Below the pieces are notes generated by a model, which saw nothing but the letters and a program-made list of their open reading frames with translations, did no database searches and was not told the origin of the DNA. Position numbers and translations under genes: made by a program. From Bifidobacterium asteroides (GTDB taxonomy: Bacteria > Actinomycetota > Actinomycetes > Actinomycetales > Bifidobacteriaceae), in contig NZ_CP048272.1 of assembly GCF_019469425.1 (NCBI RefSeq), positions 1,054,001 through 1,118,000 of the forward strand: a stretch of DNA of 64,000 nucleotides. The letters run 5' to 3'. Shown here in pieces: positions 46,783-54,888 of the stretch; position 1 is the stretch's first letter, and the number at the start of each line of letters is the position of its first letter.

Positions 46783-47586
46783 ATGACAGGAGAGAGTAAG
46801 CGCAGTGGCAAGGGCTATAAAGACGGCTTGAACATCGGTCAGGTCTCTGAGCTGACCGGGGTCAGCCGGAGAATGCTGCGCCATTGGGAAAGGGAAGGAC
46901 TGATTTCTCCCATTCGTAGTCAGTCAAATTACCGGCAGTATATGCAAGAAGATGTCGCACGGCTGGAGCGAATTGTGATCTATAGGGAGATTGGATTCAA
47001 CGCCCGACAAATCAAGGCAGTGCTCAATTACACGCCACCCCGAGCCCTGGACGAGTTGCTGGGCGAGCGCTTGCGCATTGAGGAAAGAGTTCAGCTTCTT
47101 AGGAAAGCTGCAGATCGTTTGGACCGTCTCATAGCCCTCACCGAGGGGAAGTCGGGTAATGATTCAGCTGCTGCAAAAAACAATCGAGAAAATCAGTACT
47201 TTTCAGAAGCGCACGAACGCTGGGGGTCCAGCAGGCAGTGGCTTGAGTATGCGGAGCGAAAAGCTTCGCGCTCCGAGCAAGAGCAGAAAAAGGACATGGC
47301 CCGGCTCAGGGACGTGGAAAGCAAGCTTGCACAAGCCAAACGGAAAGGTCTGGCTCCCACCTCGGATGAGGTTCTCAAGCAGATTGATGAGCATCGGCAG
47401 GCTCTCTCATGGTTCCACGTGACCCCGTCCATGCACGTCATTATGGGGCGTATGTATATGGCCGACGTGCGTTTCAGGCGCCATTACGAACAATTGGAAC
47501 CCGGATTGGCGCAATGGATGCTGACCGCTATTGAATCTGCAGCGTATGCAAACGGGATAGATCCGGCCACCGCCAAATGGGAATAA
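46783..47586 (+). CDS. MerR-family regulator with a TipAS-like ligand domain
   Basis: A 267-residue protein. The MerR winged helix-turn-helix is at residues 16-60 (LNIGQVSELTGVSRRMLRHWEREGLI), followed by a dimerisation coiled coil. The C-terminal 110 residues have the TipAS shape: a helix with RWGSSRQWLEYAERK, then EVLKQIDEHRQALSWFHVTPSMHVIMGRMYMADVRFRRHYE. TipAL binds thiopeptide antibiotics through this domain. The two cysteines that I recall as conserved in Streptomyces TipAS (in YDCGHEMHRCLG-like context) are Val and Ile here. ATG 46783 has no Shine-Dalgarno, suggesting a leaderless transcript. It is divergent from the exporter. Confidence 0.8.
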   Translation: MTGESKRSGKGYKDGLNIGQVSELTGVSRRMLRHWEREGLISPIRSQSNYRQYMQEDVARLERIVIYREIGFNARQIKAVLNYTPPRALDELLGERLRIEERVQLLRKAADRLDRLIALTEGKSGNDSAAAKNNRENQYFSEAHERWGSSRQWLEYAERKASRSEQEQKKDMARLRDVESKLAQAKRKGLAPTSDEVLKQIDEHRQALSWFHVTPSMHVIMGRMYMADVRFRRHYEQLEPGLAQWMLTAIESAAYANGIDPATAKWE

Positions 47587-47669
47587 GACAGGTCAGCATG
47601 TTCCGTCTGAGCAACAGATTCTGTTTCACAACCCAATCGGAAGTCCCTCAACGAAGAGACGAGGCAACC

Positions 47670-48197
47670 ATGCATAGTCATAACCAGTCCAAAGCTTCTG
47701 CTTATGCAGGCGTAAGCATTAGTCCTGTGCCGGAGCCAGGGAAGGATGCGGAACCGCCTGAGCCTTACAGGGGCATCTATCTCATGCCCATGTTCATGTG
47801 CTTGTACAGCCACGATCTAGAAGAATCAGAGGTTTTCTGGACGCAGGGACTGGGCTTCATCAATCTCTACACCATGCCAGGCATGATGATTCACTTGAGG
47901 CGCTGGGCCTTTCAAGATGTGCTGATCCGCAAGAGTGGTTCCAATGTAGGCGGCGCTTATTCGGACATGGAGTCCATAGGAAACCTAAGCATAGCAGTCA
48001 CCGAACAGCAGATCGGCAAGATTGTGGAAATATGCGAGCACCTCCGTCCGGGCTCTACTTCAACACCTGCTCGTAAGCCGTGGAACTCGCTTGAAGCTAC
48101 GATTCTAACTCCGGAGGGTCTGGCCCTTACCCTCACAGCCGCCATGGCTTTCGACAAACAGCGGACTGACGCTTATCTGAACAGGCGCGCTCAATGA
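47670..48197 (+). CDS. VOC (glyoxalase/bleomycin-resistance) family protein
   Basis: A 175-residue protein. YLMPMFMCLYSHDLEESEVFWTQGLGFINLYTMPGMMIHLRRW has the beta-alpha-beta-beta entry of a VOC module, but the second half is weaker, so only one clear module is present. A His and Glu metal site cannot be confidently named. Members bind or break down drugs, or act as dioxygenases or glyoxalases. ATG 47670 has GAGG five bases upstream. It follows the TipA-like regulator by 83 bases and may be part of its regulon, an inference from position only. Confidence 0.6.
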   Translation: MHSHNQSKASAYAGVSISPVPEPGKDAEPPEPYRGIYLMPMFMCLYSHDLEESEVFWTQGLGFINLYTMPGMMIHLRRWAFQDVLIRKSGSNVGGAYSDMESIGNLSIAVTEQQIGKIVEICEHLRPGSTSTPARKPWNSLEATILTPEGLALTLTAAMAFDKQRTDAYLNRRAQ

Positions 48198-48785
48198 GCA
48201 AATATTACCCCCCCCCCCCTTGAACTATGATTCGATTCCACGGGCAACGATTCAATGTCGCGAACGGCGGACGGGGAAATCAATATATTCTCAGTGCCGG
48301 TTTACCCCCCGGATCTAAAAGTTGCTTCGAAGATGTATAGGTGCCCTGCAATTTGCCGATTGGCAGTGCCTTTCGCAGCCAACCGCAGAACACGTGTCTC
48401 TTGTTCAGATAATGCAGGTGTGATTACTGGGCGTCATGCCTTGCTGACTGCTTCCACGGAGGTCGTGTTCATAACAATGGACCCAGCAACAGCTTCGTTG
48501 ATAACTGGAGCAAGACATGAGGCTCCTACGTCTCTCCGCAGATAATCATGGCCTTCGGCCCCTGATGTCGGCAGAACAGGGAGGGTGCTCTAGTTGCATT
48601 GCCAGTCGGGTGGGCAGCACGGTGATAGAAAATGCAAGTGCACACATCCTAGATACGGTTTTAAATATTGCTATCACGAATATGTTGAGAGATTGCTTTT
48701 TGGGTCGCCTATCCTGTGAATCTGGTCGCAAGGCAACCTATTACCGTCTGCTTATGAAACAGCTCCTTATCAGATATCCGAGCGC
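48198..48785. other. Intergenic region with a 12-base poly-C run, no recognisable gene
   Basis: 588 bases between the VOC gene and the ClbS-like gene on the opposite strand. Twelve consecutive C residues lie at 48208-48219. Several short frames exist on both strands, including one at 48546-48731 on the minus strand that faintly resembles a hydrophobic helix, but none has an RBS and a family pattern together. Confidence 0.5.
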
Positions 48786-49319
48786 CTATTTTAGCCCCTT
48801 CAAGTACTTACGTATCTTCTTCAGGGCCCAGTTATAATGGCTGGAGGTCGAGGAGATGAAGGCAGAGCCCAAGGTAGAGTTTCCGGTCCATGGAAGGACG
48901 CCCTTGGTGAACAGCTGCTCATTGGTGAACGATTGCGCCAGGGCCATGACCTTCTTATGGGATTCGACGAACAGATCCAGAGCCTGATCGCAGGTGGTGT
49001 CATTGTGTTTGTCCCGCAGTTTCACATTCAACTCGCCGTAATTACGCCAGTTGTAGCCGTCAGGAAGAAAGGCGTGGGTCCTGCCCTGCTGGTTGTCCTC
49101 CACCCAATTCAAAAGAAGCTGATGCCACTCGTGGAGATGGACGAGCACATCTTTGATGTTCCTGTCGCGTGCCCAGTGGGCCCCCTTCTCCTTGCTCAGG
49201 TCGAAGGAAAAGCGGCCATTGCGTTCTTCAGGTGTCAGCGACTCAAGCAACGCCATGAGTGTGTCAAAGCCCCCTTCGGCCGCCTCGATGAGTTCTTCCT
49301 TGGTGGTAGGTCGTGCCAT
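48786..49319 (-). CDS. ClbS/DfsB-family (DUF1706) four-helix-bundle protein
   Basis: A 177-residue protein. RPTTKEELIEAAEGGFDTLMALLESLTPEE starts the first helix, RDRNIKDVLVHLHEWHQLLLNWV carries the conserved W, H and E of the second, and the PDGYNWRNYGELN segment and the closing SSHYNWALKKIRKYL match ClbS. In colibactin producers ClbS hydrolyses the cyclopropane warhead and gives self-protection; DfsB is a related name from fungicide resistance. The biochemical target here is unknown, and no colibactin genes are present. GAGGA five bases before ATG 49319 supports the start. Confidence 0.82.
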   Translation of the reverse strand: MARPTTKEELIEAAEGGFDTLMALLESLTPEERNGRFSFDLSKEKGAHWARDRNIKDVLVHLHEWHQLLLNWVEDNQQGRTHAFLPDGYNWRNYGELNVKLRDKHNDTTCDQALDLFVESHKKVMALAQSFTNEQLFTKGVLPWTGNSTLGSAFISSTSSHYNWALKKIRKYLKGLK

Positions 49320-49432
49320 GACGGTCCTCTATTTCTCTCTGGTTGATAAGGTCTGACCGGTTCATTGTCACCTGTCTCGGTTTGTCATCGACTCTACACT
49401 ATTTGAGCCTTGCAAATGCTCATGTGTAGGGA

Positions 49433-49703
49433 TCAATCGCATGCGCCAGTTGATGTCGGCGTTGATTCAGTGCTGAGTTCATAACCCCATAGCATCACAA
49501 CTACGGTGATGATCAGGCTGAATACTAAGGCAGGACCAATGTGGGTGGATCCAAGATCCTGTTCCGGGCCCCTGATAGCTCTGATCAATGATTGTGGAAA
49601 CTGCGAGGATCGAGCAGAGGACAGTCTGGGATACGACCATGGACAGCAAGACGGCGCTCCAGACCATGGGTGCTGCTTTGAGTTCGGACAGAGCGCCTCT
49701 CAT
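49433..49703 (-). pseudogene. Frameshifted and truncated ABC permease remnant
   Basis: An ATG at 49703 overlaps the stop of the ATPase (ATGA) and encodes MRGALSELKAAPMVWSAVLL and a further hydrophobic stretch, the start of an FtsX/MacB-type permease. After the GTGSW segment the frame drifts into unrelated sequence. In the minus-strand frame one base away the protein resumes as HIGPALVFSLIITVVVMLWGY, a second hydrophobic helix, and stops at 49433. So a frameshift and an early stop leave about 90 residues where a permease of 350-800 is expected. The gene is probably dead. Confidence 0.55.
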
Positions 49704-50431
49704 GCCATGGGCGCTTTCGCAGAGAATGACTGGCTGATGCGGCCATCGCGCACGGCAAACAGCCGATCGCACTGACCTGCCACCTCATTGTTATGCGTCA
49801 CCAGTACGATGGTTTTCTCTTCGTGATTGGCGAGTTCCTTCAGCACTGATATGACCTTTTCTCCGGATTCTTGATCCAGAGCACCGGTTGGTTCGTCCGC
49901 GAATACTACATCTGCGTCGGATAGCAGGACGCGGGCCAGGGCAACACGTTGCTGCTCGCCGCCCGACAGCAGGGTGACGCTTTTCTTTTTCTGATCGATT
50001 AGGCCAAAATACTTCAAGAGGGAATCCGCCTTCTTTCTGGGAAAGCGGGATCCGCGAAGGGTGAATGGCAGAGCCAGATTCTGTTCGACTGTCATGCTGG
50101 TGATCAGGTTGTAGGACTGGAATACGAAGCCCAGATGTTGGCGTCTGAACTTGGTCATGGCCGACAGTCTCAGACGGGTTATGTCCTTGCCCAGCAGCCG
50201 CACGGTTCCGCTGGTGGCCTTTTCCAGCCCGGCCAGGCAGTACAGCAATGTTGATTTGCCGCTGCCTGACGGCCCGATGATGCCGGTCATCTCCCCCGGA
50301 TATGCGGTGAAGGCGATGTCATTGAGAATAGTCAGGGAATCACCGCGGCGCGGGGAGACCACCATGGACAGCCCTGTAGCTTCAACCGTTGGCGCAGGGC
50401 CTCTGCTCTTGCTCACGTTGGCGTCATTCAT
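49700..50431 (-). CDS. ABC transporter ATP-binding protein, MacB/LolD type
   Basis: A 243-residue ATPase. GIIGPSGSGKSTLLYCLAGLE is Walker A, FVFQSYNLITSMTVEQNLALPF the Q-loop, LLSGGEQQRVALARVLL the signature, VVFADEPTGALDQESGEKV Walker B and VLVTHNNEVA the switch. That pattern is typical of ATPases paired with FtsX-like permeases that move antimicrobial peptides or lipoproteins. AAGGGAAAG lies upstream of ATG 50431. The only adjacent permease is the broken one at 49433-49703, so this exporter is probably non-functional unless a permease elsewhere supplies the membrane part. Confidence 0.9.
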   Translation of the reverse strand: MNDANVSKSRGPAPTVEATGLSMVVSPRRGDSLTILNDIAFTAYPGEMTGIIGPSGSGKSTLLYCLAGLEKATSGTVRLLGKDITRLRLSAMTKFRRQHLGFVFQSYNLITSMTVEQNLALPFTLRGSRFPRKKADSLLKYFGLIDQKKKSVTLLSGGEQQRVALARVLLSDADVVFADEPTGALDQESGEKVISVLKELANHEEKTIVLVTHNNEVAGQCDRLFAVRDGRISQSFSAKAPMA

Positions 50432-50734
50432 AGTTGCATCTTTCCCTTGGATGATAATCGCTGGCCTTCCAGGTCAGAGCCTCTACGCTCAGCAATGTAG
50501 ATTCGCCTTGTTGGTGTCATATGCCCTCGTACATCACTTGAACCTGTATGACGGTCATCCTTGTCGCCATCTTTCAATTCCATTAATATCAGCGCAAGAG
50601 GGGATGAAACACCCTGAGTTACCCTGATTCGTCCCGGATTTTTTTGGAATAACGGCATGTTCATGCAGGCATGCTTACTCGGCATCACTAGCAGAGCCGG
50701 CAGTGCCGAGTATCAGCTGATTATTGTCGCAGTC
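50432..50734. other. Intergenic region, no recognisable gene
   Basis: 303 bases between the ABC ATPase gene and the dehydrogenase gene. An 86-codon minus-strand frame at 50428-50688 has no family features and is rejected. Confidence 0.5.
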
Positions 50735-51775
50735 TCATTCGCTCACAAGCAGCAGAGATTTGATGGCGGTGCGCTGGTCCATGGCCTCATAGGCCTCCTG
50801 GATGTGATCCAGGGCAAAGCGCTCGGTGAAAACTTTGCCTGGCTGGATGCCGCCCTTGAGCACTTGGTCAAGCAGCAGATGGTTGTCATATGTGGTGACT
50901 GCGGCTATGCCTCCTCGAAGACCGACATTGCGCCAGAACAGCTTAGAGGTATCCATGCTGACCTGCTGCGGCACGCCGACCCTGCCGACTACTGCGCCGG
51001 GTCGGGTCACCCTGACGGCGGTTTCGGTGGACAGTTCGGTGCCCACGCATTCCAGGACGGCATCGGCTCCGGCTCCGTCGGTGAGCGCCATGACCTGCTC
51101 TATAGCAGCTTCGCCGCGTTCAGGCACGATGTCGGTGGCCCCGAATTCGCGCGCCAACTTCTGGCGGTCCTCATGCCGGCTCATGGCGATTATGCGCTCG
51201 GCCCCACGCAGTTTGGCCGCTATGACTCCGCACAGACCCACGGCTCCATCGCCCATGACCACGACCGTGTCGCCCTCCTTGACTTGGGCGGTGGCGGCTG
51301 CATGATAACCGGTGGCCATCACGTCGGAGAGGGTGAGCAGGGAGTCGAGCATGTCGTCGCTGTAGTCCTCAGGCTGGCCTGGAATCTGCACCAAGGCCCA
51401 GTCTGCGTTGGTGAACCGCAGATACTCGCTCTGGTAGCCGCCACTCCCCTGCCTGTTCGGGTCAAGGCAGTCTCCGTCGAAGCCAGCCCTGCAGGCAGCG
51501 CAGTGCCCGCAGCCATGGGTGAAGGGCGCTATCACGAAGTCGCCCGGCTTGACATGGGTGACATCGGAGCCAACCTTCTCGACCAGGCCGATGGCTTCAT
51601 GCCCTACATGACTGCCTGAGGGCATTGAGGAAATCCCCCGGTACCACCACAGGTCGGACCCGCACACGCAGGCGCGGACGACCCGAATCACGGCATCTCC
51701 AGGCTTTCCGATGGTCGGCATCGGCGCTTCCTCCAGCTCGATGCGGCCTGGCTTCACAAACTTTGCTGCCTTCAT
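50735..51775 (-). CDS. Zinc-dependent alcohol dehydrogenase (MDR superfamily)
   Basis: A 346-residue MDR-superfamily oxidoreductase. VRACVCGSDLWWYRG provides the first catalytic-zinc Cys, GHEAIG the His and Glu, and CGHCAACRAGFDGDC the four structural-zinc cysteines. VVMGDGAVGLCGVIAAKL is the NAD(P)-binding GxGxxG-like turn. Substrate unknown. ATG 51775 (MKAAKF) has GGGGAG seven bases upstream; the longer frame to 51790 adds five residues with poor spacing. On the minus strand TTGACT (51863-51868) and TAGACT (51838-51843) are 19 bases apart, a spacing seen at MerR-regulated promoters. Confidence 0.9.
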   Translation of the reverse strand: MKAAKFVKPGRIELEEAPMPTIGKPGDAVIRVVRACVCGSDLWWYRGISSMPSGSHVGHEAIGLVEKVGSDVTHVKPGDFVIAPFTHGCGHCAACRAGFDGDCLDPNRQGSGGYQSEYLRFTNADWALVQIPGQPEDYSDDMLDSLLTLSDVMATGYHAAATAQVKEGDTVVVMGDGAVGLCGVIAAKLRGAERIIAMSRHEDRQKLAREFGATDIVPERGEAAIEQVMALTDGAGADAVLECVGTELSTETAVRVTRPGAVVGRVGVPQQVSMDTSKLFWRNVGLRGGIAAVTTYDNHLLLDQVLKGGIQPGKVFTERFALDHIQEAYEAMDQRTAIKSLLLVSE

Positions 51776-52053
51776 ACTCATGCTCCCCATTCTTCACTAC
51801 CTGGCGTATCCGTTTGCCAAGTATGCGGACGAAACATAGTCTACGGAGTTCAATCCACTTGAAGTCAAGTCAAATCCTTACTGTGCGCGATTCACGGGGG
51901 TGCAGAGAAGATTGTCAGGTGAAGATGCGGTCATAAGAGCCACCATGTCAGGGTGCTGCATAGAGGTGGCATATAGGAAGTATCTCATATGCCTTGTGAC
52001 AGATCGCATGCATCTCTGCACGCACGTCATGGATCGAATCACAAGGAATCAAC

Positions 52054-52731
52054 TTACTTGGAGGAGCTTTCGGGACCGCCAAGTTCCTTGAGGAAGGCGG
52101 CATAGACTTGGGGATTGCGATGGTTTTTGCTTGCTTGGACGATCAGCCCGTGATATTCGCGTAGATCGTTGAGCGGCCATTGATCAATCTGAATAAAATC
52201 CGCCTCGTACTCCTCACCCTCCTGGTATGACCGCAAGCAGGCCCACCCCAGGCCGTCCAGCATCCGGCGTGCGTAGGCGTCCCAGATGAAGCAGGGCTGG
52301 CCGAAGGCATAGAGCCGTATAACATCCGCCGTCTCGCGCCCGACACCGGGAATGGTGAGCAGACTGTCACGCAGACCTTCATCCGCGCATTCCTCCACGT
52401 CGGCCGTGCAGATGCCATGGGCCAGCAGCCACTGAGCCAGGGCCTTGCATGTGCGCGCCTTGGCCGTCATGAAGCCGCTGGACTTGATTAAGGTTGTCAG
52501 CCTCGCCCGGTCGACGTCGGCCATGTTGCATGGGTCAAGCAGATCGGCCTTGCGCAGCTGCTGGATGGACATGGCTGCGTTCCTCCAGGCTGTATGTTGG
52601 ACCAGCACCGCTCCAATCATCATTTCGAAGTCGGTCTCTGCTGGCCACCAATTCTGCAATCCCAGACGAGCGAGCAAACGTGAGTACAGCCACTGTGAGC
52701 AACCGGCATTTATCCTGCCTGAATCGCCCAT
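52054..52731 (-). CDS. Endonuclease III-like DNA glycosylase, MagIII-type (HhH-GPD)
   Basis: A 225-residue helix-hairpin-helix glycosylase. [25 protein letters not shown] is the N-terminal helix pair. [35 protein letters not shown] is the HhH and GPD region with catalytic Asp. The Lys of endonuclease III (GVGRKTA) is Glu here, and the C-terminal 4Fe-4S cysteines are missing, both consistent with a monofunctional MagIII-like 3-methyladenine glycosylase. No obvious operon partner. It may repair alkylated bases, which would suit the protective theme of the region, but that is an inference. Confidence 0.75.
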   Translation of the reverse strand: MGDSGRINAGCSQWLYSRLLARLGLQNWWPAETDFEMMIGAVLVQHTAWRNAAMSIQQLRKADLLDPCNMADVDRARLTTLIKSSGFMTAKARTCKALAQWLLAHGICTADVEECADEGLRDSLLTIPGVGRETADVIRLYAFGQPCFIWDAYARRMLDGLGWACLRSYQEGEEYEADFIQIDQWPLNDLREYHGLIVQASKNHRNPQVYAAFLKELGGPESSSK

Positions 52732-52795
52732 AACGCCTCCACCAAATTCTTGACGCTTTCATGGTAACAGCTGGCTGGAGTCGGTGCTGAGCGAG

Positions 52796-53470
52796 TCAGA
52801 GAATGGCAGGAGCCTGGGCGAAGTCTGTGATAGTGCCATCGGCCTCAGAGCGAATGGAGTCCCAATCCATGTCCGAGGACTGGTCGTACATGGCCCAGAC
52901 TTTCATTCCAGCGCGCTTGGCAGAATCGACGGCGACCAGAAGATCTTCGAAAACCGTGCAGTGGTCAGGCGCAACGCCCAGCATCCGCGAAGCCAGCAGG
53001 TAGATTTCCGGCTCCTCCTTGCCGATGCTTTTGACGTCATCCACACTGCAGACCTGGTCGAAACAATCGGTCATCCCAGCGTGTTTCAGGGCAGCCCGTC
53101 GTAGGCGCGGCGGGAGGCTAGTTGCCACAGCCAGGGAGGCGCCGCTGGCCCTCAGCGCATTCAGGTAGTCGAGTGCGTGTGGCTTGGGTTGCACAGCTGT
53201 GGCGTAAAGCAGGAGTGCGTCCTCGTTCCACTCCTCCACAAGCTCGTCTGGGCACTCGTCAAGGTGGAAGCGGTCGATGGTGTATCTAGCGATGGCATCG
53301 GTCTGCATGGAGGCCACTACAGATGAGTAATCGTCCGGCATAGGAATGTTGCGGCGAGCAAAGAAACGTTGGTCGATTTCCTTCCAGACTCCCATGGAAT
53401 CCAGAAGCGTGCCGTCGAGATCGAAGATGGCAGCCTTGTCATTGTTGACTTTTATTCCATTTTCGTCCAT
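52796..53470 (-). CDS. HAD-superfamily hydrolase (phosphatase/phosphomutase-like)
   Basis: A 224-residue HAD enzyme. AAIFDLDGTLLDSMGVW is motif I, LAVATSLPPRL motif II, GKEEPEIYLLASRMLG supplies Lys, and TVFEDLLVAVDSAKRAGMKV motif IV (ED in place of the common GD). A helical C1 cap lies between residues 25 and 90, a layout shared by beta-phosphoglucomutase-like phosphatases. ATG 53470 has GGGAGA seven bases upstream; the longer frame to 53548 lacks it. Substrate unknown. It is divergent from the sdpR-like gene. Confidence 0.85.
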   Translation of the reverse strand: MDENGIKVNNDKAAIFDLDGTLLDSMGVWKEIDQRFFARRNIPMPDDYSSVVASMQTDAIARYTIDRFHLDECPDELVEEWNEDALLLYATAVQPKPHALDYLNALRASGASLAVATSLPPRLRRAALKHAGMTDCFDQVCSVDDVKSIGKEEPEIYLLASRMLGVAPDHCTVFEDLLVAVDSAKRAGMKVWAMYDQSSDMDWDSIRSEADGTITDFAQAPAIL

Positions 53471-53698
53471 CCCGAAGTTCTCCCATTCATTGAAGTTCTC
53501 ATAGTAGCATGACCTCAGATGCGCTCTGGCCCAGCGGCCTTGAGCCAATCTTCTCCCCGATCAGCCTCGGCTTCAGAAGAGTAGTTATGTTCAACAGTCT
53601 AATGTTGCCGCGCAAGGCATCAATCCAGGAGATTGTCAATTATTTTGCGCTCAGTGATAGAAAAGCATATAAAAGTTGAAGAAAATATACAATATTGG

Positions 53699-53727
53699 TT
53701 GAAACAATGTTAGCATGCAAATACTAG
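53699..53727 (+). promoter_or_regulatory. Promoter of the sdpR-sdpI-like operon
   Basis: TTGAAA (53699-53704) and TACTAG (53722-53727) are 17 bases apart, 24 bases before the first start codon. The surroundings are AT-rich, with CAATATTG (53690-53697) palindromic just upstream, a possible repressor site. Confidence 0.6.
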
Positions 53728-53751
53728 AGAAAATCATCGAAAAGGAGACTT

Positions 53752-54087
53752 ATGGCTATTCAAGAAACAACAGCGGCTCTGGCTGATCCCCTTCGCCGTA
53801 GTGTGCTAGATCTCTTAGAGCAAGGTGGCATGGAGGCTGGGCGCCTGGCCGAAAAGCTGGGAATGACTCCGTCCAAGCTGTCCTATCATCTGAGGAAGTT
53901 GAAAGAAGCTGATCTGATTGTTGGCCACAAACAGGGCACCAGGGTCATTTATGAACTCAATCTGAGCGTGCTGGACAGCACCATTCAGTGGCTTTACCGT
54001 CTGCGGACTAGCGCCAGCGACAAGAGAAGTCTGCCCGCGCAGCAGACAGTGAGCGACGCTGGTCCGACGGCGGTTTCGGAGTTTTAG
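53752..54087 (+). CDS. ArsR-family repressor, SdpR-like
   Basis: A 111-residue winged-helix protein. ALADPLRRSVLDLLEQGGMEAGRLAEKLGMTPSKLSYHLRKLKEADLIV is the ArsR DNA-binding unit, without the metal-binding cysteines of ArsR/SmtB. In Bacillus subtilis, SdpR is a repressor of its own operon with SdpI, and the next gene here is SdpI-like. AAGGAG precedes ATG 53752, and SdpI begins 12 bases after the stop. In Bacillus, SdpI at the membrane sequesters SdpR when toxin binds; the same switch may work here. Confidence 0.82.
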   Translation: MAIQETTAALADPLRRSVLDLLEQGGMEAGRLAEKLGMTPSKLSYHLRKLKEADLIVGHKQGTRVIYELNLSVLDSTIQWLYRLRTSASDKRSLPAQQTVSDAGPTAVSEF

Positions 54088-54098
54088 AGGAGACTCTC

Positions 54099-54851
54099 AT
54101 GGCTGATGGAGAGAGGACCGAAGCAGCCAAGAGCGACAAAACGGGTCGGTTCGTCCCGACCCTGGTCGTGGCTCAGTGGTTGCCAGGGCTGATCATGCTC
54201 GGCATAAGCCGCTTAGTGGTCAATCGTCTGCCCAATGAAAAGGTTCCGCTTCATTGGAACGCCCAGAATCAAGTGGACAGCTGGGGCTCTCCCCAGGAGC
54301 TGGTCTGGATGCCCTGCATGTTTCTGGTCATTGCGCTGATTTGGACCATTATTATGCTCTTCCTGCGCGCAAACTTGATTAAACGTGGTGATGAAGCGGG
54401 GCATACTTTGACCGTTTTTCTGCTGGGTGGGCTATGCATGCAGATTATTCTCGCGGTTATAGATATGTTCGCCATAGTTGCTGCTGATCCTCATTGGGAT
54501 TGGTGGCCAACGAATTTCGGCATCGATAAAGTGGCCATGCTATTGACCGGTCTGACTCTCATGGTCATCGGCAACTTCGCTCCTAAAATCAGACCCAACG
54601 GTGTCAGCGGTTTCCGAGTGCCAGGTGCATATGCCAGCCGCGAGGCCTGGCGCCGCTGTCAGCAGTTTGGCGGCGTGCTCTTCATGATTCTGGGTGTGGT
54701 CATGATCTTGGCTGCTCTGGCTTATGGCGGATTCAGACTCTACTGGATCTGTGGAACAGCTTTCGCAGTCGTCCTTGTGCTCATATTTGCCTATGGTTCA
54801 TACGCGGGCAGAAAGTATGCCGAGCAGGGAGAACCTGTTTCCCGCCGCTAG
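54099..54851 (+). CDS. SdpI/DUF1648-family membrane immunity protein
   Basis: A 250-residue membrane protein with about six hydrophobic segments. RLPNEKVPLHWNAQNQVDSWGS is the DUF1648 signature, and NFAPKIRPNGVSGFRVPGAYASREAWRRCQQFGG is the SdpI domain, where IGIRTPW-type sequences occur in Bacillus. In B. subtilis SdpI gives immunity against the SdpC cannibalism toxin and signals to SdpR. GAGGAG upstream of ATG 54099 supports the start. Its pairing with the ArsR gene is conserved. No SdpC-like toxin gene is recognisable here. Confidence 0.82.
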   Translation: MADGERTEAAKSDKTGRFVPTLVVAQWLPGLIMLGISRLVVNRLPNEKVPLHWNAQNQVDSWGSPQELVWMPCMFLVIALIWTIIMLFLRANLIKRGDEAGHTLTVFLLGGLCMQIILAVIDMFAIVAADPHWDWWPTNFGIDKVAMLLTGLTLMVIGNFAPKIRPNGVSGFRVPGAYASREAWRRCQQFGGVLFMILGVVMILAALAYGGFRLYWICGTAFAVVLVLIFAYGSYAGRKYAEQGEPVSRR

Positions 54852-54888
54852 TTCTTGTATGCAACCAGTGGTTTGAAGGAGGCTGTAA

